27,869 bases of DNA from CAZNKU01 sp045545235 (GTDB lineage: Bacteria > Bacillota > Clostridia > Monoglobales > Firm-18). The notes beneath the pieces were generated by a model. It had not been told where the DNA came from and ran no database searches. It saw nothing but the letters and a program-made list of their open reading frames with translations. Shown here in pieces: positions 8,790 through 14,909 of the stretch. Made by a program: the position numbers and the translations under genes. The DNA lies in assembly GCA_045545235.1 (NCBI GenBank), contig JAZQAN010000006.1, forward strand, positions 1 through 27,869, written 5' to 3'. Numbering within the stretch: the first letter of the stretch is position 1; every line of letters begins with the position of its first letter.

Positions 8790-9160
8790 CTCACGTCACG
8801 CTCCTTTAAGGCTTTTTCTGCTTCTTCTTTACAGCGAAATACTTTAACACCAAATTCTTTAGCATTATATGCTTGCTCGAAATAGCCATCAATACCCACA
8901 TAGACATTGATGTAATCTTCCCCTACTGTAAACCTACGCACTTTTCCACTCATAACTTCTTTAATGCCTTCTACGATACACCATACATCTTCTCCTACCT
9001 TACAAGGCTGTACAAATACACCTTTCGAAATAAAAAATTCAGATAGAGAATTTGTCCAACATCTCGAGCAATTATCTTCGTCTTTATCGCAGACAAGGCA
9101 ATCTATTCTATCGTAATAATTCTCGTATTCGTTAAGAATTTCAATCAATCTATCACGCAT
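8786..9160 (-). CDS. Conserved-type phage protein with N-terminal Cys cluster
   Basis: A 124-residue protein. The N-terminal 40 residues hold CLVC and CSRC, a likely zinc site. The rest is mixed alpha/beta (VWCIVEGIKEVMSGKVRRF, VKVFRCKEEAEKALKERD). It starts at an ATG sharing one base with the preceding stop (TAATG). Similar small proteins with a Cys cluster are common in early operons of Firmicutes phages. No activity can be assigned. Confidence 0.65.
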   Translation of the reverse strand: MRDRLIEILNEYENYYDRIDCLVCDKDEDNCSRCWTNSLSEFFISKGVFVQPCKVGEDVWCIVEGIKEVMSGKVRRFTVGEDYINVYVGIDGYFEQAYNAKEFGVKVFRCKEEAEKALKERDVR

Positions 9161-9411
9161 TACTTACCACCGCCTTTCAATTTGAGGTACAAGTCTGCCA
9201 ATGCTTCGCTCACTGTCCTACCCTTGCCACAAATAATCTTATTATTGTTCCAAAATTCCATACATGTATAATCGTCATAATATATAGCTTCAGGAACTTC
9301 GTCAGCTGTCAAATGCCATGCAATATAATTCCCTTCTGAATATGTCCCTGAATATCTGTCAGAGGTTATTGTCAATGGATATATTTCATCTTCCATAAAC
9401 GGTTTATCCAT
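9160..9411 (-). CDS. Hypothetical phage protein
   Basis: An 83-residue acidic protein, MDKPFMEDEIYPL at the N terminus. The chosen ATG at 9411 has GGAGTG six bases upstream; a GTG at 9420 would add three residues and overlap the previous gene by four. The C-terminal GRTVSEALADLYLKLKG looks like a single amphipathic helix. No family recognised. Confidence 0.6.
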   Translation of the reverse strand: MDKPFMEDEIYPLTITSDRYSGTYSEGNYIAWHLTADEVPEAIYYDDYTCMEFWNNNKIICGKGRTVSEALADLYLKLKGGGK

Positions 9412-9416
9412 GAAAT

Positions 9417-9827
9417 TCACTCCAATCTCAACTGCTTTGACTGATATAACTGATACAAAGTCTGACCTTGTGTATTCATCATATACGGCAAAAAGATTTC
9501 ATCAACAGTTACCATTTCAGTTTCCAGGATTGCCATCTGCGCATCTACCCAGTCTTTGACAATACGCCATGCCACACGTGCCGCCTGTTCTCTGTCACAT
9601 TTAACCTTCTGTTTTTGCAATGTCGCCCATGCAGCATCTACATTTGCCGGAAGCTTAACGCCCTGTTCCCCTAAGGGTGTAATTATAGAAAAGCATATTG
9701 CGGATATATCCCCGCTATCGTCATAGTCAAACATTACCTTTCTTGCACCGTGGGATGCAAGACATCCGTGTATTTCACCAAGCGTTTTATGTACATCTAT
9801 TTTTGTGGTATAATTCTTTATAGGCAT
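9417..9827 (-). CDS. Phage early-region protein, MPIKNYTTKID family
   Basis: A 136-residue soluble protein starting MPIKNYTTKIDVHKTLGEI. This start (9827) has AGGGAG nine bases upstream; a more upstream start at 9851 is possible but lacks a good site. Proteins with this N terminus and a helical C-terminal half (AARVAWRIVKDWVDAQMAILE) recur in early operons of Firmicutes prophages, but no function is established to my knowledge. A role in replication or nucleotide metabolism would be a guess from position only. Confidence 0.65.
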   Translation of the reverse strand: MPIKNYTTKIDVHKTLGEIHGCLASHGARKVMFDYDDSGDISAICFSIITPLGEQGVKLPANVDAAWATLQKQKVKCDREQAARVAWRIVKDWVDAQMAILETEMVTVDEIFLPYMMNTQGQTLYQLYQSKQLRLE

Positions 9828-9883
9828 TTGATTACTCTCCCTTCTCTTCAATAGTTTTTCTTATATACTTCCACATTCTTCCC

Positions 9884-10084
9884 TTACCTCCCACTCTGCC
9901 TTACAAGCTTTACTCTCTCTTTTTTTGTGTACGGTTTATATACTGTGCAATTCGGGGAAGGTTCGCAAGGTCTTTGGTGCCCTGTCAAAAGAATATATAT
10001 GCAAAAGCACACTTCATTGCAAGCAGAAACATATCTGAACAAACACTTTCTGCATTGAGTTTTATCTACTTTCTTTTTCTTCAT
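9884..10084 (-). CDS. Cys-rich phage protein, probable zinc binder
   Basis: A 66-residue protein beginning MKKKKVDKTQCRKCLF, with paired cysteines (CRKC, CNEVCFC) and a second part RPCEPSPNCTVY. The ATG at 10084 has AGAGG six bases upstream; a TTG at 10090 overlaps the previous stop. The C terminus is basic. The layout suggests a zinc-binding, possibly nucleic-acid-binding protein. Function unknown. Confidence 0.6.
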   Translation of the reverse strand: MKKKKVDKTQCRKCLFRYVSACNEVCFCIYILLTGHQRPCEPSPNCTVYKPYTKKERVKLVRQSGR

Positions 10085-10086
10085 AT

Positions 10087-10395
10087 TCAACCTCTTTTAT
10101 CTTCCACAGCAAGCATCACAACACCCATATCATCAAGGCTGATGTCTTTGTATGCGCCATATTCTTCATGTACCACAATGAACGTACCTTTGACGGTGAT
10201 TTGCTCACCGTCAGAAAGTCTTATCTTACGTTCCTTTCCCTGTGCCTTCTCGTTGTACCAGATGCAGATCCGATACCCCGCTTTTGGCATAATTACTCTT
10301 TGAGTGTACTTATCACTTCCAAGTATATCTTTAACCCCGCTTACGCTTATGTTTCTTATAAGGTTTTCATCCTCATGCATTATCAATACTTCCAC
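10087..10395 (-). CDS. Hypothetical phage protein
   Basis: A 102-residue soluble protein, beta-rich in its middle (KIRLSDGEQITVKGTFIVVHEEYG), which could be a small barrel. It starts at GTG nine bases after AGGAG and overlaps the next frame by a few bases. It lies between the ParB-like gene and Cys-rich genes of the early operon. No family recognised and no catalytic motif seen. Confidence 0.6.
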   Translation of the reverse strand: MEVLIMHEDENLIRNISVSGVKDILGSDKYTQRVIMPKAGYRICIWYNEKAQGKERKIRLSDGEQITVKGTFIVVHEEYGAYKDISLDDMGVVMLAVEDKRG

Positions 10396-10410
10396 TTATT
10401 TTCACTCCTC

Positions 10411-11754
10411 TCAGTTCACCTTTTTATTAAACAACTCATGTGTACCATTCTGCAAAGTCTTTTCTTCGTCAGACATTTCGTATCCAAGCTTGCAAAGATA
10501 TTTGTAAACAAAATCCAAATTCTTATTTTCTTTATGTGTTGGCAAACTCTCACCATAACCGGGGTAATAATAGCATGTGTCTTTCGCATTACCACTGTAT
10601 GCTCCCAATATAACAACCAAAGCATTTTCTTTTGCGTTTTCCACAAATCGTTCAAGGTTTTCTCTTTCACAGCAGTACTTGTATCGTTCTTTTTCTTCGC
10701 CTATATGCTCACATAACAAATCCCAATCGGTAGAGCGACACTCCCCGCTTAGGTTACGAAAAACAACATCCCACAACCATTCATTAATAACATCAGCATA
10801 TTTCTTACCGGCAGTAAAATTACTTAAAAACTCTTTACGTAATTCATATGCCTGGTCTGTAATAGCTTTAAGCCTTTTGTTGCGTTCTTCAACAATTATT
10901 TGTTTTTTTGTTTTCTTTGGTTTTTCATTTTTTTGTTTTGGCAATTTAACGAGCACCTTTAACGAAGTTTCGTTACATACATTCCAAAAGTATTCTTTGC
11001 CGGCTTTTATTTTTTTTAATATACTTTTTTCATCAAACTTATCTAGTTCAACATCAATTATTCTTTCATATCCGCTTTCCCAACCATATAAATTTTGGTT
11101 ATGAACAGCATTAATTTTTTTCATAAGTTTTTTTATAGCAGGCATCATTTCTTTGTATGTCTGTTTTCTCATCGCAGACTTATATTCCCAAGCAAAGTTT
11201 GAAGTGCCTATGGTGTCAGTAACCTTATTCCTGAGTTTAGCATCTTTTATCTCGGCCACTTTTAAATAATCGTCAATAGTACCGCCCCGCTGTTCTGCAG
11301 CATAAAACTTGTCCTTGTTCAAATCTAAAAGCTTTACTCTTCGCCTTACCGTGCTTTGTGAAAATCCGGTCTTTTCAGCTATGCTTTCAACAGACTCACC
11401 AAAATCCATCATCATTTGAAATCCCTGTGCCTGTTCGTATATTGTCAAATCACTGCGTTGCATATTTTCCAATAGCATTGTTGAAACCTGTTCTTTTTCA
11501 TCCATATCAGCAATAACACATGGCACTCTTTCCAGTCCGGCAACTTTCGATGCTGCCAAACGTCTGTGACCAATTATAACCGTATATGTATTTTCATCCT
11601 TTGGAACAACCGTAAGATTCTGCATTATTCCAAATGCCTTTATACTGTCTGCAAGCTCTGTAACATCCCCAACATCCTTTCGAGGATTGTCCGGATGAGG
11701 ATATAACTTGCTAACCTCTATCAATTCAAAATTACCTTGCATTAACTCTTTCAT
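10411..11754 (-). CDS. Phage ParB-like protein with large C-terminal domain
   Basis: A 447-residue protein. Residues 10-90 form the ParB/Sulfiredoxin-type N-terminal fold: IEVSKLYPHPDNPRKD, VIIGHRRLAASKVAGLERVPC, then ENMQRSDLTIYEQAQGF. A helix-turn-helix follows (SIAEKTGFSQSTVRRRVKLLDL, about 120-142). The C-terminal 300 residues are Lys-rich and unassigned, with conserved-looking Trp and Cys patches. GHRR is the CTP/nuclease-associated motif of this fold. In phages such proteins act as DNA-binding partition or regulatory factors, sometimes with nuclease activity. It may stabilise a replicating plasmid-like form or organise phage DNA. It overlaps the upstream Cys-rich gene by 23 bases. Confidence 0.85.
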   Translation of the reverse strand: MKELMQGNFELIEVSKLYPHPDNPRKDVGDVTELADSIKAFGIMQNLTVVPKDENTYTVIIGHRRLAASKVAGLERVPCVIADMDEKEQVSTMLLENMQRSDLTIYEQAQGFQMMMDFGESVESIAEKTGFSQSTVRRRVKLLDLNKDKFYAAEQRGGTIDDYLKVAEIKDAKLRNKVTDTIGTSNFAWEYKSAMRKQTYKEMMPAIKKLMKKINAVHNQNLYGWESGYERIIDVELDKFDEKSILKKIKAGKEYFWNVCNETSLKVLVKLPKQKNEKPKKTKKQIIVEERNKRLKAITDQAYELRKEFLSNFTAGKKYADVINEWLWDVVFRNLSGECRSTDWDLLCEHIGEEKERYKYCCERENLERFVENAKENALVVILGAYSGNAKDTCYYYPGYGESLPTHKENKNLDFVYKYLCKLGYEMSDEEKTLQNGTHELFNKKVN

Positions 11755-11968
11755 TCTCTTTATACTCCTTCCATAATTTACACCATGTATCTCCTGTACC
11801 TGAACCTTTTATAAAATTCGGGCAAGCTCCTTTACAGACAAATACACCGTTTTCTTTCTTCATTCCGTGTTTGCAGGTTATGTATCCAACATACTTACCC
11901 TCATACTTTGGGTGCAAACACTTCTGTACTGCTATTTGCTGTATTCCTGTTAATTCACACTTTGGCAT
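11732..11968 (-). CDS. Cys-rich phage protein, probable zinc binder
   Basis: A 78-residue protein with seven cysteines (MPKCELTG, QKCLHPKY, ITCKHGMK, VCKGACPNF, WCKLWKEY). The spacing suggests one or two zinc sites. It sits between the replication protein and the ParB-like gene and overlaps the latter, indicating coupled translation. Function unknown; nucleic-acid binding is plausible. Confidence 0.6.
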   Translation of the reverse strand: MPKCELTGIQQIAVQKCLHPKYEGKYVGYITCKHGMKKENGVFVCKGACPNFIKGSGTGDTWCKLWKEYKENERVNAR

Positions 11969-11971
11969 TTC

Positions 11972-12709
11972 TTACCCTCCCGAATCAAAATATTCTGTTC
12001 CATCTTTAACTGTTTTTACATACCACATCTTATGTCCCAACACCGTAGTAACACAGCTGCTTTCCAGAAGCTTGTAACCCTTTGGGATCCTCGGTGATAT
12101 CCTCGGCTCTTTGCGCAGGTCTTTCATTTGCACAACAGGTTTTTCAAGATTGCGACTCTGACTCCAACGCTTACCATGTTCGTTGCGTATTGTTTCCTTT
12201 GTTATGTACATTGCCAATCCTTCATAATCTTCGGTCCATAGATTAGTGATGTACATACCTCCGTTACCCCACAATTGCCTTATAACTTCTGAATCAGTGA
12301 AGTTCATAACAATATGATGATGTGGCTTCCCTTTACCTCGTTCCGTAACTGCAACATACTTAAGCTCAGGTAGATTGTTTTTCCTGATGTAGTATTTCAA
12401 CCTGCGCATAAACTTTCGGAATTCTTTTATTGCTGTCTCATCATCCACATTTTTTCTGTATGATAATCTTATGAATCCGTCATCATGTGTAAAATTGGTG
12501 TTTATAAGACGCGTAAGCTTCATTCTGGCTTCACGAATATTAATCACTTGCTTCTCTTCCGATGTCATATTCACCTTCCCGGAACGTGGCAACGAATCTT
12601 TTCCACGCCTTCGAAGAGAAAAATAATAATATATCTCGGTTACATTTCCGCTTATAATCTTCTTCTGATACCACGGCAAAATAGAAAGCTCCTTTCTTTT
12701 AAAATTCAA
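11972..12709 (-). CDS. HUH-type rolling-circle replication initiator
   Basis: A 245-residue protein with the HUH endonuclease motif KPHHHIVMNF at about residues 130-139, and a downstream YITKE (about 169-173), where Tyr would be the DNA-nicking residue and Lys its partner. This is the layout of Rep proteins of the ORF2/G2P type from filamentous and plasmid-like elements. It would nick the phage origin and start rolling-circle replication. The start is a TTG at 12709 with only a weak ribosome site; an in-frame stop lies 48 bases upstream and no better start exists. The 266-base gap before it contains a palindromic repeat and an opposite-strand RNA gene. Related Reps occur in other clostridial prophages, but are uncommon in tailed phages generally. 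Confidence 0.8.
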   Translation of the reverse strand: MNFKRKELSILPWYQKKIISGNVTEIYYYFSLRRRGKDSLPRSGKVNMTSEEKQVINIREARMKLTRLINTNFTHDDGFIRLSYRKNVDDETAIKEFRKFMRRLKYYIRKNNLPELKYVAVTERGKGKPHHHIVMNFTDSEVIRQLWGNGGMYITNLWTEDYEGLAMYITKETIRNEHGKRWSQSRNLEKPVVQMKDLRKEPRISPRIPKGYKLLESSCVTTVLGHKMWYVKTVKDGTEYFDSGG

Positions 12710-12780
12710 CCTGGTCTTGGTCGTTAAAATAGACGGTAAAGGGGGCGATTAAAAGGGCTCTCTCGTCCCCGTCTTTTTAA

Positions 12781-12872
12781 TGCAGAGTGCAGAGTGTAGA
12801 GTGATGAATTATTGTTGATTTTTGCTTGCAAAAATCTTCCTCAATTCTGCATTCTTCATTCTTAATTCTACA
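12781..12872. repeat. 92-bp imperfect palindromic repeat (MITE-like)
   Basis: Two 45-base arms (12781-12825 and 12828-12872) match at about 31 of 45 positions, most differences being G/A or C/T that would still form G-U pairs in RNA. The centre is a perfect GATTTTTGC-TT-GCAAAAATC. The arms are built of short AGAGTG/AGAATG-like repeats. It ends exactly one base before a TTGACA promoter box. Similar AGAATGAAGAATGCAGAATT repeats are, from memory, dispersed in clostridial genomes, so a non-autonomous element is likely. Confidence 0.6.
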
Positions 12873-12901
12873 TTGACAAAATCGTTAGATTTTGTTATAC
12901 T
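12873..12901 (+). promoter_or_regulatory. Consensus promoter with palindromic operator (sRNA)
   Basis: TTGACA (12873-12878), a 17-base spacer and TATACT (12896-12901) give a near-perfect vegetative promoter. The spacer is almost wholly a perfect palindrome, ACAAAATC-GTTA-GATTTTGT (12876-12895), so a dimeric repressor could block it. It points away from the minus-strand replication gene and into a short untranslated unit. Confidence 0.75.
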
Positions 12902-12907
12902 ATATAT

Positions 12908-12977
12908 GGGTCTTGGTTGTGCTTAAAGCACGGCTATTTAGAAGGTGGAGACGGTTTTTTAAACCGTCTCTTTTTCT
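12908..12977 (+). ncRNA. Candidate ~70-nt small RNA
   Basis: Between the promoter above and a strong terminator lies only about 40 bases, with no start codon or ribosome site giving a credible protein. The RNA would contain a small hairpin (GTGCT-TAA-AGCAC) and the sequence CGGCTATTTAGAAGGTGG before the terminator. It is transcribed against the direction of the surrounding early operon, and its 3' end touches the 3' end of the gene at 12976. I could not match it to a named RNA family from memory. Confidence 0.6.
12948..12975 (+). terminator. Strong Rho-independent terminator
   Basis: A perfect 10-bp stem (GAGACGGTTT / AAACCGTCTC) with a 3-base loop, followed by TTTTT on the plus strand. The minus strand lacks a T run after the stem, so it serves the plus-strand small RNA only. 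Confidence 0.85.
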
Positions 12978-13218
12978 ATCTCATACACTTGCATTTGTGT
13001 TTGCGGTATGCAACAAGCCCGTCAGCCACTATCCGACCGTGTACCCACGCCCCATTGTACCAATATACTTCAGGGCTTTTAGGGTCAAGTATTATGTATA
13101 CAGGTGACTTGCTCAACGTAACCACTTTTTTTGTTTCCCGCTCTCTTCTCATAGTTACTGCCGCATCACAAAATCCACATTTCCCCCAATTTGGTTTCTT
13201 ACTTATCTTTGGTGCCAT
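12976..13218 (-). CDS. Small phage protein with CxxC
   Basis: An 80-residue protein starting MAPKISKKPNWGKCGFCDAA; the ATG at 13218 has AAGGAGAG seven bases upstream. It has CGFC near the N terminus and CKCMR at the end, which may form a zinc site, with a beta-rich middle (VYIILDPKSPEVYWYNG). It overlaps the stop of the upstream membrane protein by one base. Function unknown. Confidence 0.6.
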   Translation of the reverse strand: MAPKISKKPNWGKCGFCDAAVTMRRERETKKVVTLSKSPVYIILDPKSPEVYWYNGAWVHGRIVADGLVAYRKHKCKCMR

Positions 13219-13391
13219 CAAACATCTCTCCTTATTTTTAATTTCAATAGTTGCAAACACAAAATAACAACTAATATACTTAATACTTCCACTGCAAACT
13301 CAATATCTGTCACACTGCCTGTTTCCCATCCTCCGGCAAAACCTACAAGTAATAGGAATGCCATAACCTGTAATGTTGTCAAAACCTTCAT
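13218..13391 (-). CDS. Small two-helix membrane protein (57 aa)
   Basis: A 57-codon frame starting at an ATG directly after the HNH gene stop, with GGGGTG six bases upstream, and ending one base into the next ATG. The product has two hydrophobic segments (about residues 7-22, MAFLLLVGFAGG, and 33-50, AVEVLSILVVILCLQLL) and a basic tail. Coupling on both sides and the clean ribosome site support it. It could be an early phage membrane factor; nothing marks it as a holin. Confidence 0.6.
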   Translation of the reverse strand: MKVLTTLQVMAFLLLVGFAGGWETGSVTDIEFAVEVLSILVVILCLQLLKLKIRRDV

Positions 13392-13730
13392 CTAATCACC
13401 CCATCTGTTATATGTAAGCTTGTCCTCTGACCACTCATTGTAACAATCTGCAAGATAATCTCTTATCTTACCTCTTATCTCTTCTTTTTCTTCCCTGCTC
13501 CCAAAGTCATATCTGTAATGACATTTGTTTGGTGACATATTAGTACATAATGTAACTATATTCTCTTCTATACCAAGTCCACCGTTATTTCGTGATATGT
13601 AGTGTGCATTCGGCATCGCTATGTTACTTCCGCATATTATGCAGCAGTGCCCGTCACGTTCCCATACTGCATCTTTTACCTTCTTTGGTATGTCACAGGC
13701 TTTTGCCCTTTTGTTTGATAAGCTTTTCAC
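13392..13730 (-). CDS. HNH endonuclease
   Basis: A 112-residue nuclease with the HNH fold: paired cysteines CCIICG (about 29-34), the catalytic AHYISRNNGGLG (about 43-54), the Asn of ENIVTLC and CHYRYDFG near residue 75. Cys pairs plus H and N form the usual zinc-stabilised beta-beta-alpha metal finger. In phages such nucleases aid packaging, recombination or act as homing-type enzymes; here it is in the early region, not next to terminase. It starts at GTG. Confidence 0.88.
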   Translation of the reverse strand: MKSLSNKRAKACDIPKKVKDAVWERDGHCCIICGSNIAMPNAHYISRNNGGLGIEENIVTLCTNMSPNKCHYRYDFGSREEKEEIRGKIRDYLADCYNEWSEDKLTYNRWGD

Positions 13731-13752
13731 TTTTCCCCGTTCCTTTCTTCTT

Positions 13753-14010
13753 TCAGCCTTCTCCTCGAGGAGAAGGGGGACCGCTTGCGGTGGATGAGGT
13801 GTTATTCCACCTCCAAAGCCCTATCACGCAGGTGATACAATTAACTACATATAATACCGCCTGCCCGTAAGCTCCCATCCATATGTCATATATAACCCAG
13901 AATGTATTTGTCACCATCCATAACCAAAAACACCAACGCTTCTGAAAAGCATTTGCCACAGTTCCTACTATGGATAATATTGTTATTATGTAACTTATAA
14001 TCTGCATCAT
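13753..14010 (-). CDS. PnuC-like small membrane protein with repeat-derived tail
   Basis: An 85-residue protein with three hydrophobic segments (about residues 3-20, 27-45 and 49-68). The pattern VGTVANAFQKRWCFWLWMVTN, then IYDIWMGAYGQAVLY, matches the short PnuC-like nicotinamide mononucleotide transporter relatives carried by Firmicutes phages, about a third the length of full PnuC. Its last 15 residues (TSSTASGPPSPRGEG) are encoded inside a palindromic repeat (13757-13791), so the C terminus is probably not native. Transport of NMN or a nucleotide-related compound is known for PnuC; activity of the short form is unproven. Confidence 0.7.
   Translation of the reverse strand: MMQIISYIITILSIVGTVANAFQKRWCFWLWMVTNTFWVIYDIWMGAYGQAVLYVVNCITCVIGLWRWNNTSSTASGPPSPRGEG
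13757..13791. repeat. Palindromic dispersed repeat (CTCGAG-centred)
   Basis: A perfect 20-bp palindrome centred on CTCGAG (13757-13776), followed by ACCGC-TT-GCGGT (13780-13791) and GGATGAGGTG. Repeats of this form, translated as SPRGEG, are familiar from many Firmicutes genomes. Here it lies in the 3' end of the PnuC-like gene. Confidence 0.65.
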
Positions 14011-14022
14011 TTTCGCCTCTTC

Positions 14023-14250
14023 CTAACAATATCCGCCCGGTGGAAAGTATTCCGTAAATTCCGAATGCGGTACCCGTAATATATCCAATATTCGATATCC
14101 ATCATCTACCGTGAAGCACCCCACACCTGTCAAGCGATTAGTCATCCACGTTTGAGATTTGCCTAATTTTTGACAAATTTCAGCTTGTTTCATATCTTCT
14201 TCACACATCTTGCCTTTGAGCTTCGCATACTTTTTGATTTTTCGTAGCAT
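14023..14250 (-). CDS. HTH phage regulator (Cro/XRE-like)
   Basis: A 75-residue protein starting MLRKIKKYAKLKGK. The ATG at 14250 has GAGGTGG eight bases upstream and is preferred to GTG starts further up. Residues 15-50 (EEDMKQAEICQKLGKSQTWMTNRLTG) form a helix-turn-helix of the XRE/phage type, in which IC.KLGKSQTWMTNRL would be the recognition part. It is the third gene of the early operon and probably regulates phage transcription. Confidence 0.7.
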   Translation of the reverse strand: MLRKIKKYAKLKGKMCEEDMKQAEICQKLGKSQTWMTNRLTGVGCFTVDDGYRILDILRVPHSEFTEYFPPGGYC

Positions 14251-14263
14251 TATGTTCACCACC

Positions 14264-14425
14264 TCAACATAATTTGTTTATAGCACATTTTCCGCATTTC
14301 TCACAAAGCAAATGCTCATATGCTTCACCTTCATCTTTGTATTTTTTGAAATATTGCTCCGGAAATTTACAATAATTATTGCAAATTTCATTTATAATCC
14401 ACTGTATCAGCTCTACTATACTCAT
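14264..14425 (-). CDS. Tiny Cys-rich phage protein (53 aa)
   Basis: A 53-codon frame starting at an ATG with AAAGGA eight bases upstream and ending just before the ribosome site of the HTH gene. The product starts MSIVELIQWIINEI and ends in LLCEKCGKCAINKLC. The six-cysteine pattern (C..YC, CEKCGKC, C) suggests zinc or iron-sulfur binding. Signals and spacing support a real gene; function unknown. Confidence 0.55.
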   Translation of the reverse strand: MSIVELIQWIINEICNNYCKFPEQYFKKYKDEGEAYEHLLCEKCGKCAINKLC

Positions 14426-14442
14426 GGTTTTTTTCCTTTCCA

Positions 14443-14550
14443 CTTACCGCCTCAAAAATGACAGGGAGCACATATGTTTATGGAGGGTAATACAGACAGA
14501 TATTTCAGCAATTGCGGTTTTTGTCTCCCTGCCACATTTCAAGCGGTAAG
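14443..14550. repeat. Long imperfect inverted repeat in early leader region
   Basis: Arms of 26 bases (14443-14468 and 14525-14550, both reading CTTACCGC...GGCAGGGAG or close to it on opposite strands) are separated by 56 bases with no supported gene. The structure lies between the first and second genes of the early operon, where an attenuator, antitermination site or small mobile repeat could act. It fills most of the gap 14426-14584. Confidence 0.5.
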
Positions 14551-14584
14551 TTATTTGTTTTTAATTAATTACATAGAAACATCC

Positions 14585-14800
14585 CTACACCTCCCCCTTA
14601 ACTGTTTCCTGCTCAATAATAAATTCAACCGTAACATTAAATACAGAAGCCAACTTCAAAACTAAACTTATATCAAGTTCTTTTTTTCGCTCACCGTTTT
14701 CTATAAGGTTATAATACTGTTGACTTACTCCAATGCCATCCGCAACATTTTGTTGTGACATTCCTTTTTCTTTTCTTAATTCTTTTATCCACTTACGCAC
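14585..14800 (-). CDS. XRE-family early regulator (Cro-like)
   Basis: A 71-residue protein read from the GTG at 14800, which has GGAGGTG close upstream; longer starts would extend into the operators and promoter. Residues 3-58 form an XRE helix-turn-helix (WIKELRKEKGMSQQNVADGIGVSQQYYNLIENG). It is the first gene of the early operon, divergent from the CI-like repressor, the normal place for Cro. One operator copy (14742-14756) lies inside its coding sequence. Confidence 0.85.
   Translation of the reverse strand: MRKWIKELRKEKGMSQQNVADGIGVSQQYYNLIENGERKKELDISLVLKLASVFNVTVEFIIEQETVKGEV
14742..14756. promoter_or_regulatory. Operator copy inside cro-like gene
   Basis: GCAACATTTTGTTGT, one base from the perfect form ACAAC-N5-GTTGT. 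Binding about 100 bases downstream of the early promoter could allow DNA looping or road-block repression. Confidence 0.55.
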
Positions 14801-14816
14801 AATCACACCTCCATTC

Positions 14817-14831
14817 AAAACATTTTGTTGT
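14817..14831. promoter_or_regulatory. Operator copy upstream of cro-like start
   Basis: AAAACATTTTGTTGT, one mismatch from ACAAC-N5-GTTGT, in the untranslated leader of the early operon. Confidence 0.6.
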
Positions 14832-14843
14832 GCTCTCAATGCC

Positions 14844-14872
14844 ATATTACAACATTTTGTTTTATTTGTCAA
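14844..14872 (-). promoter_or_regulatory. Early (lytic) promoter
   Basis: On the minus strand TTGACA (14872-14867), 17 bases, then TATAAT-like TAATAT (14849-14844). This is a near-consensus promoter for the cro-like gene and the early operon, overlapped by an operator. Confidence 0.85.
14849..14863. promoter_or_regulatory. Operator copy in early promoter
   Basis: ACAACATTTTGTTTT lies in the spacer and touches the -10 box of the early promoter, so a bound repressor would block the lytic operon. Confidence 0.65.
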
Positions 14873-14889
14873 TACTTTTTTGAAATTTT

Positions 14890-14904
14890 ATTTCATTTTG
14901 TTGT
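14890..14904. promoter_or_regulatory. Operator copy between divergent promoters
   Basis: ATTTCATTTTGTTGT, a half-conserved copy with a full right half-site, upstream of both promoters. Confidence 0.45.
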
Positions 14905-14909
14905 TTTTC

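Noticed and set aside
9832..9876. 14-codon minus-strand frame MWKYIRKTIEEKGE between two early genes
   Set aside because: It has a plausible GGAGG upstream but is too short to support; it may only serve to couple translation to the next gene.
12734..12780. A plus-strand hairpin (GACGG..GGGCGA / TCGTCCCCGTC) followed by TTTTT upstream of the replication gene
   Set aside because: The stem has a 6-base bulge and no plus-strand gene precedes it, so I do not call it a terminator; a role in the replication gene's leader cannot be excluded.
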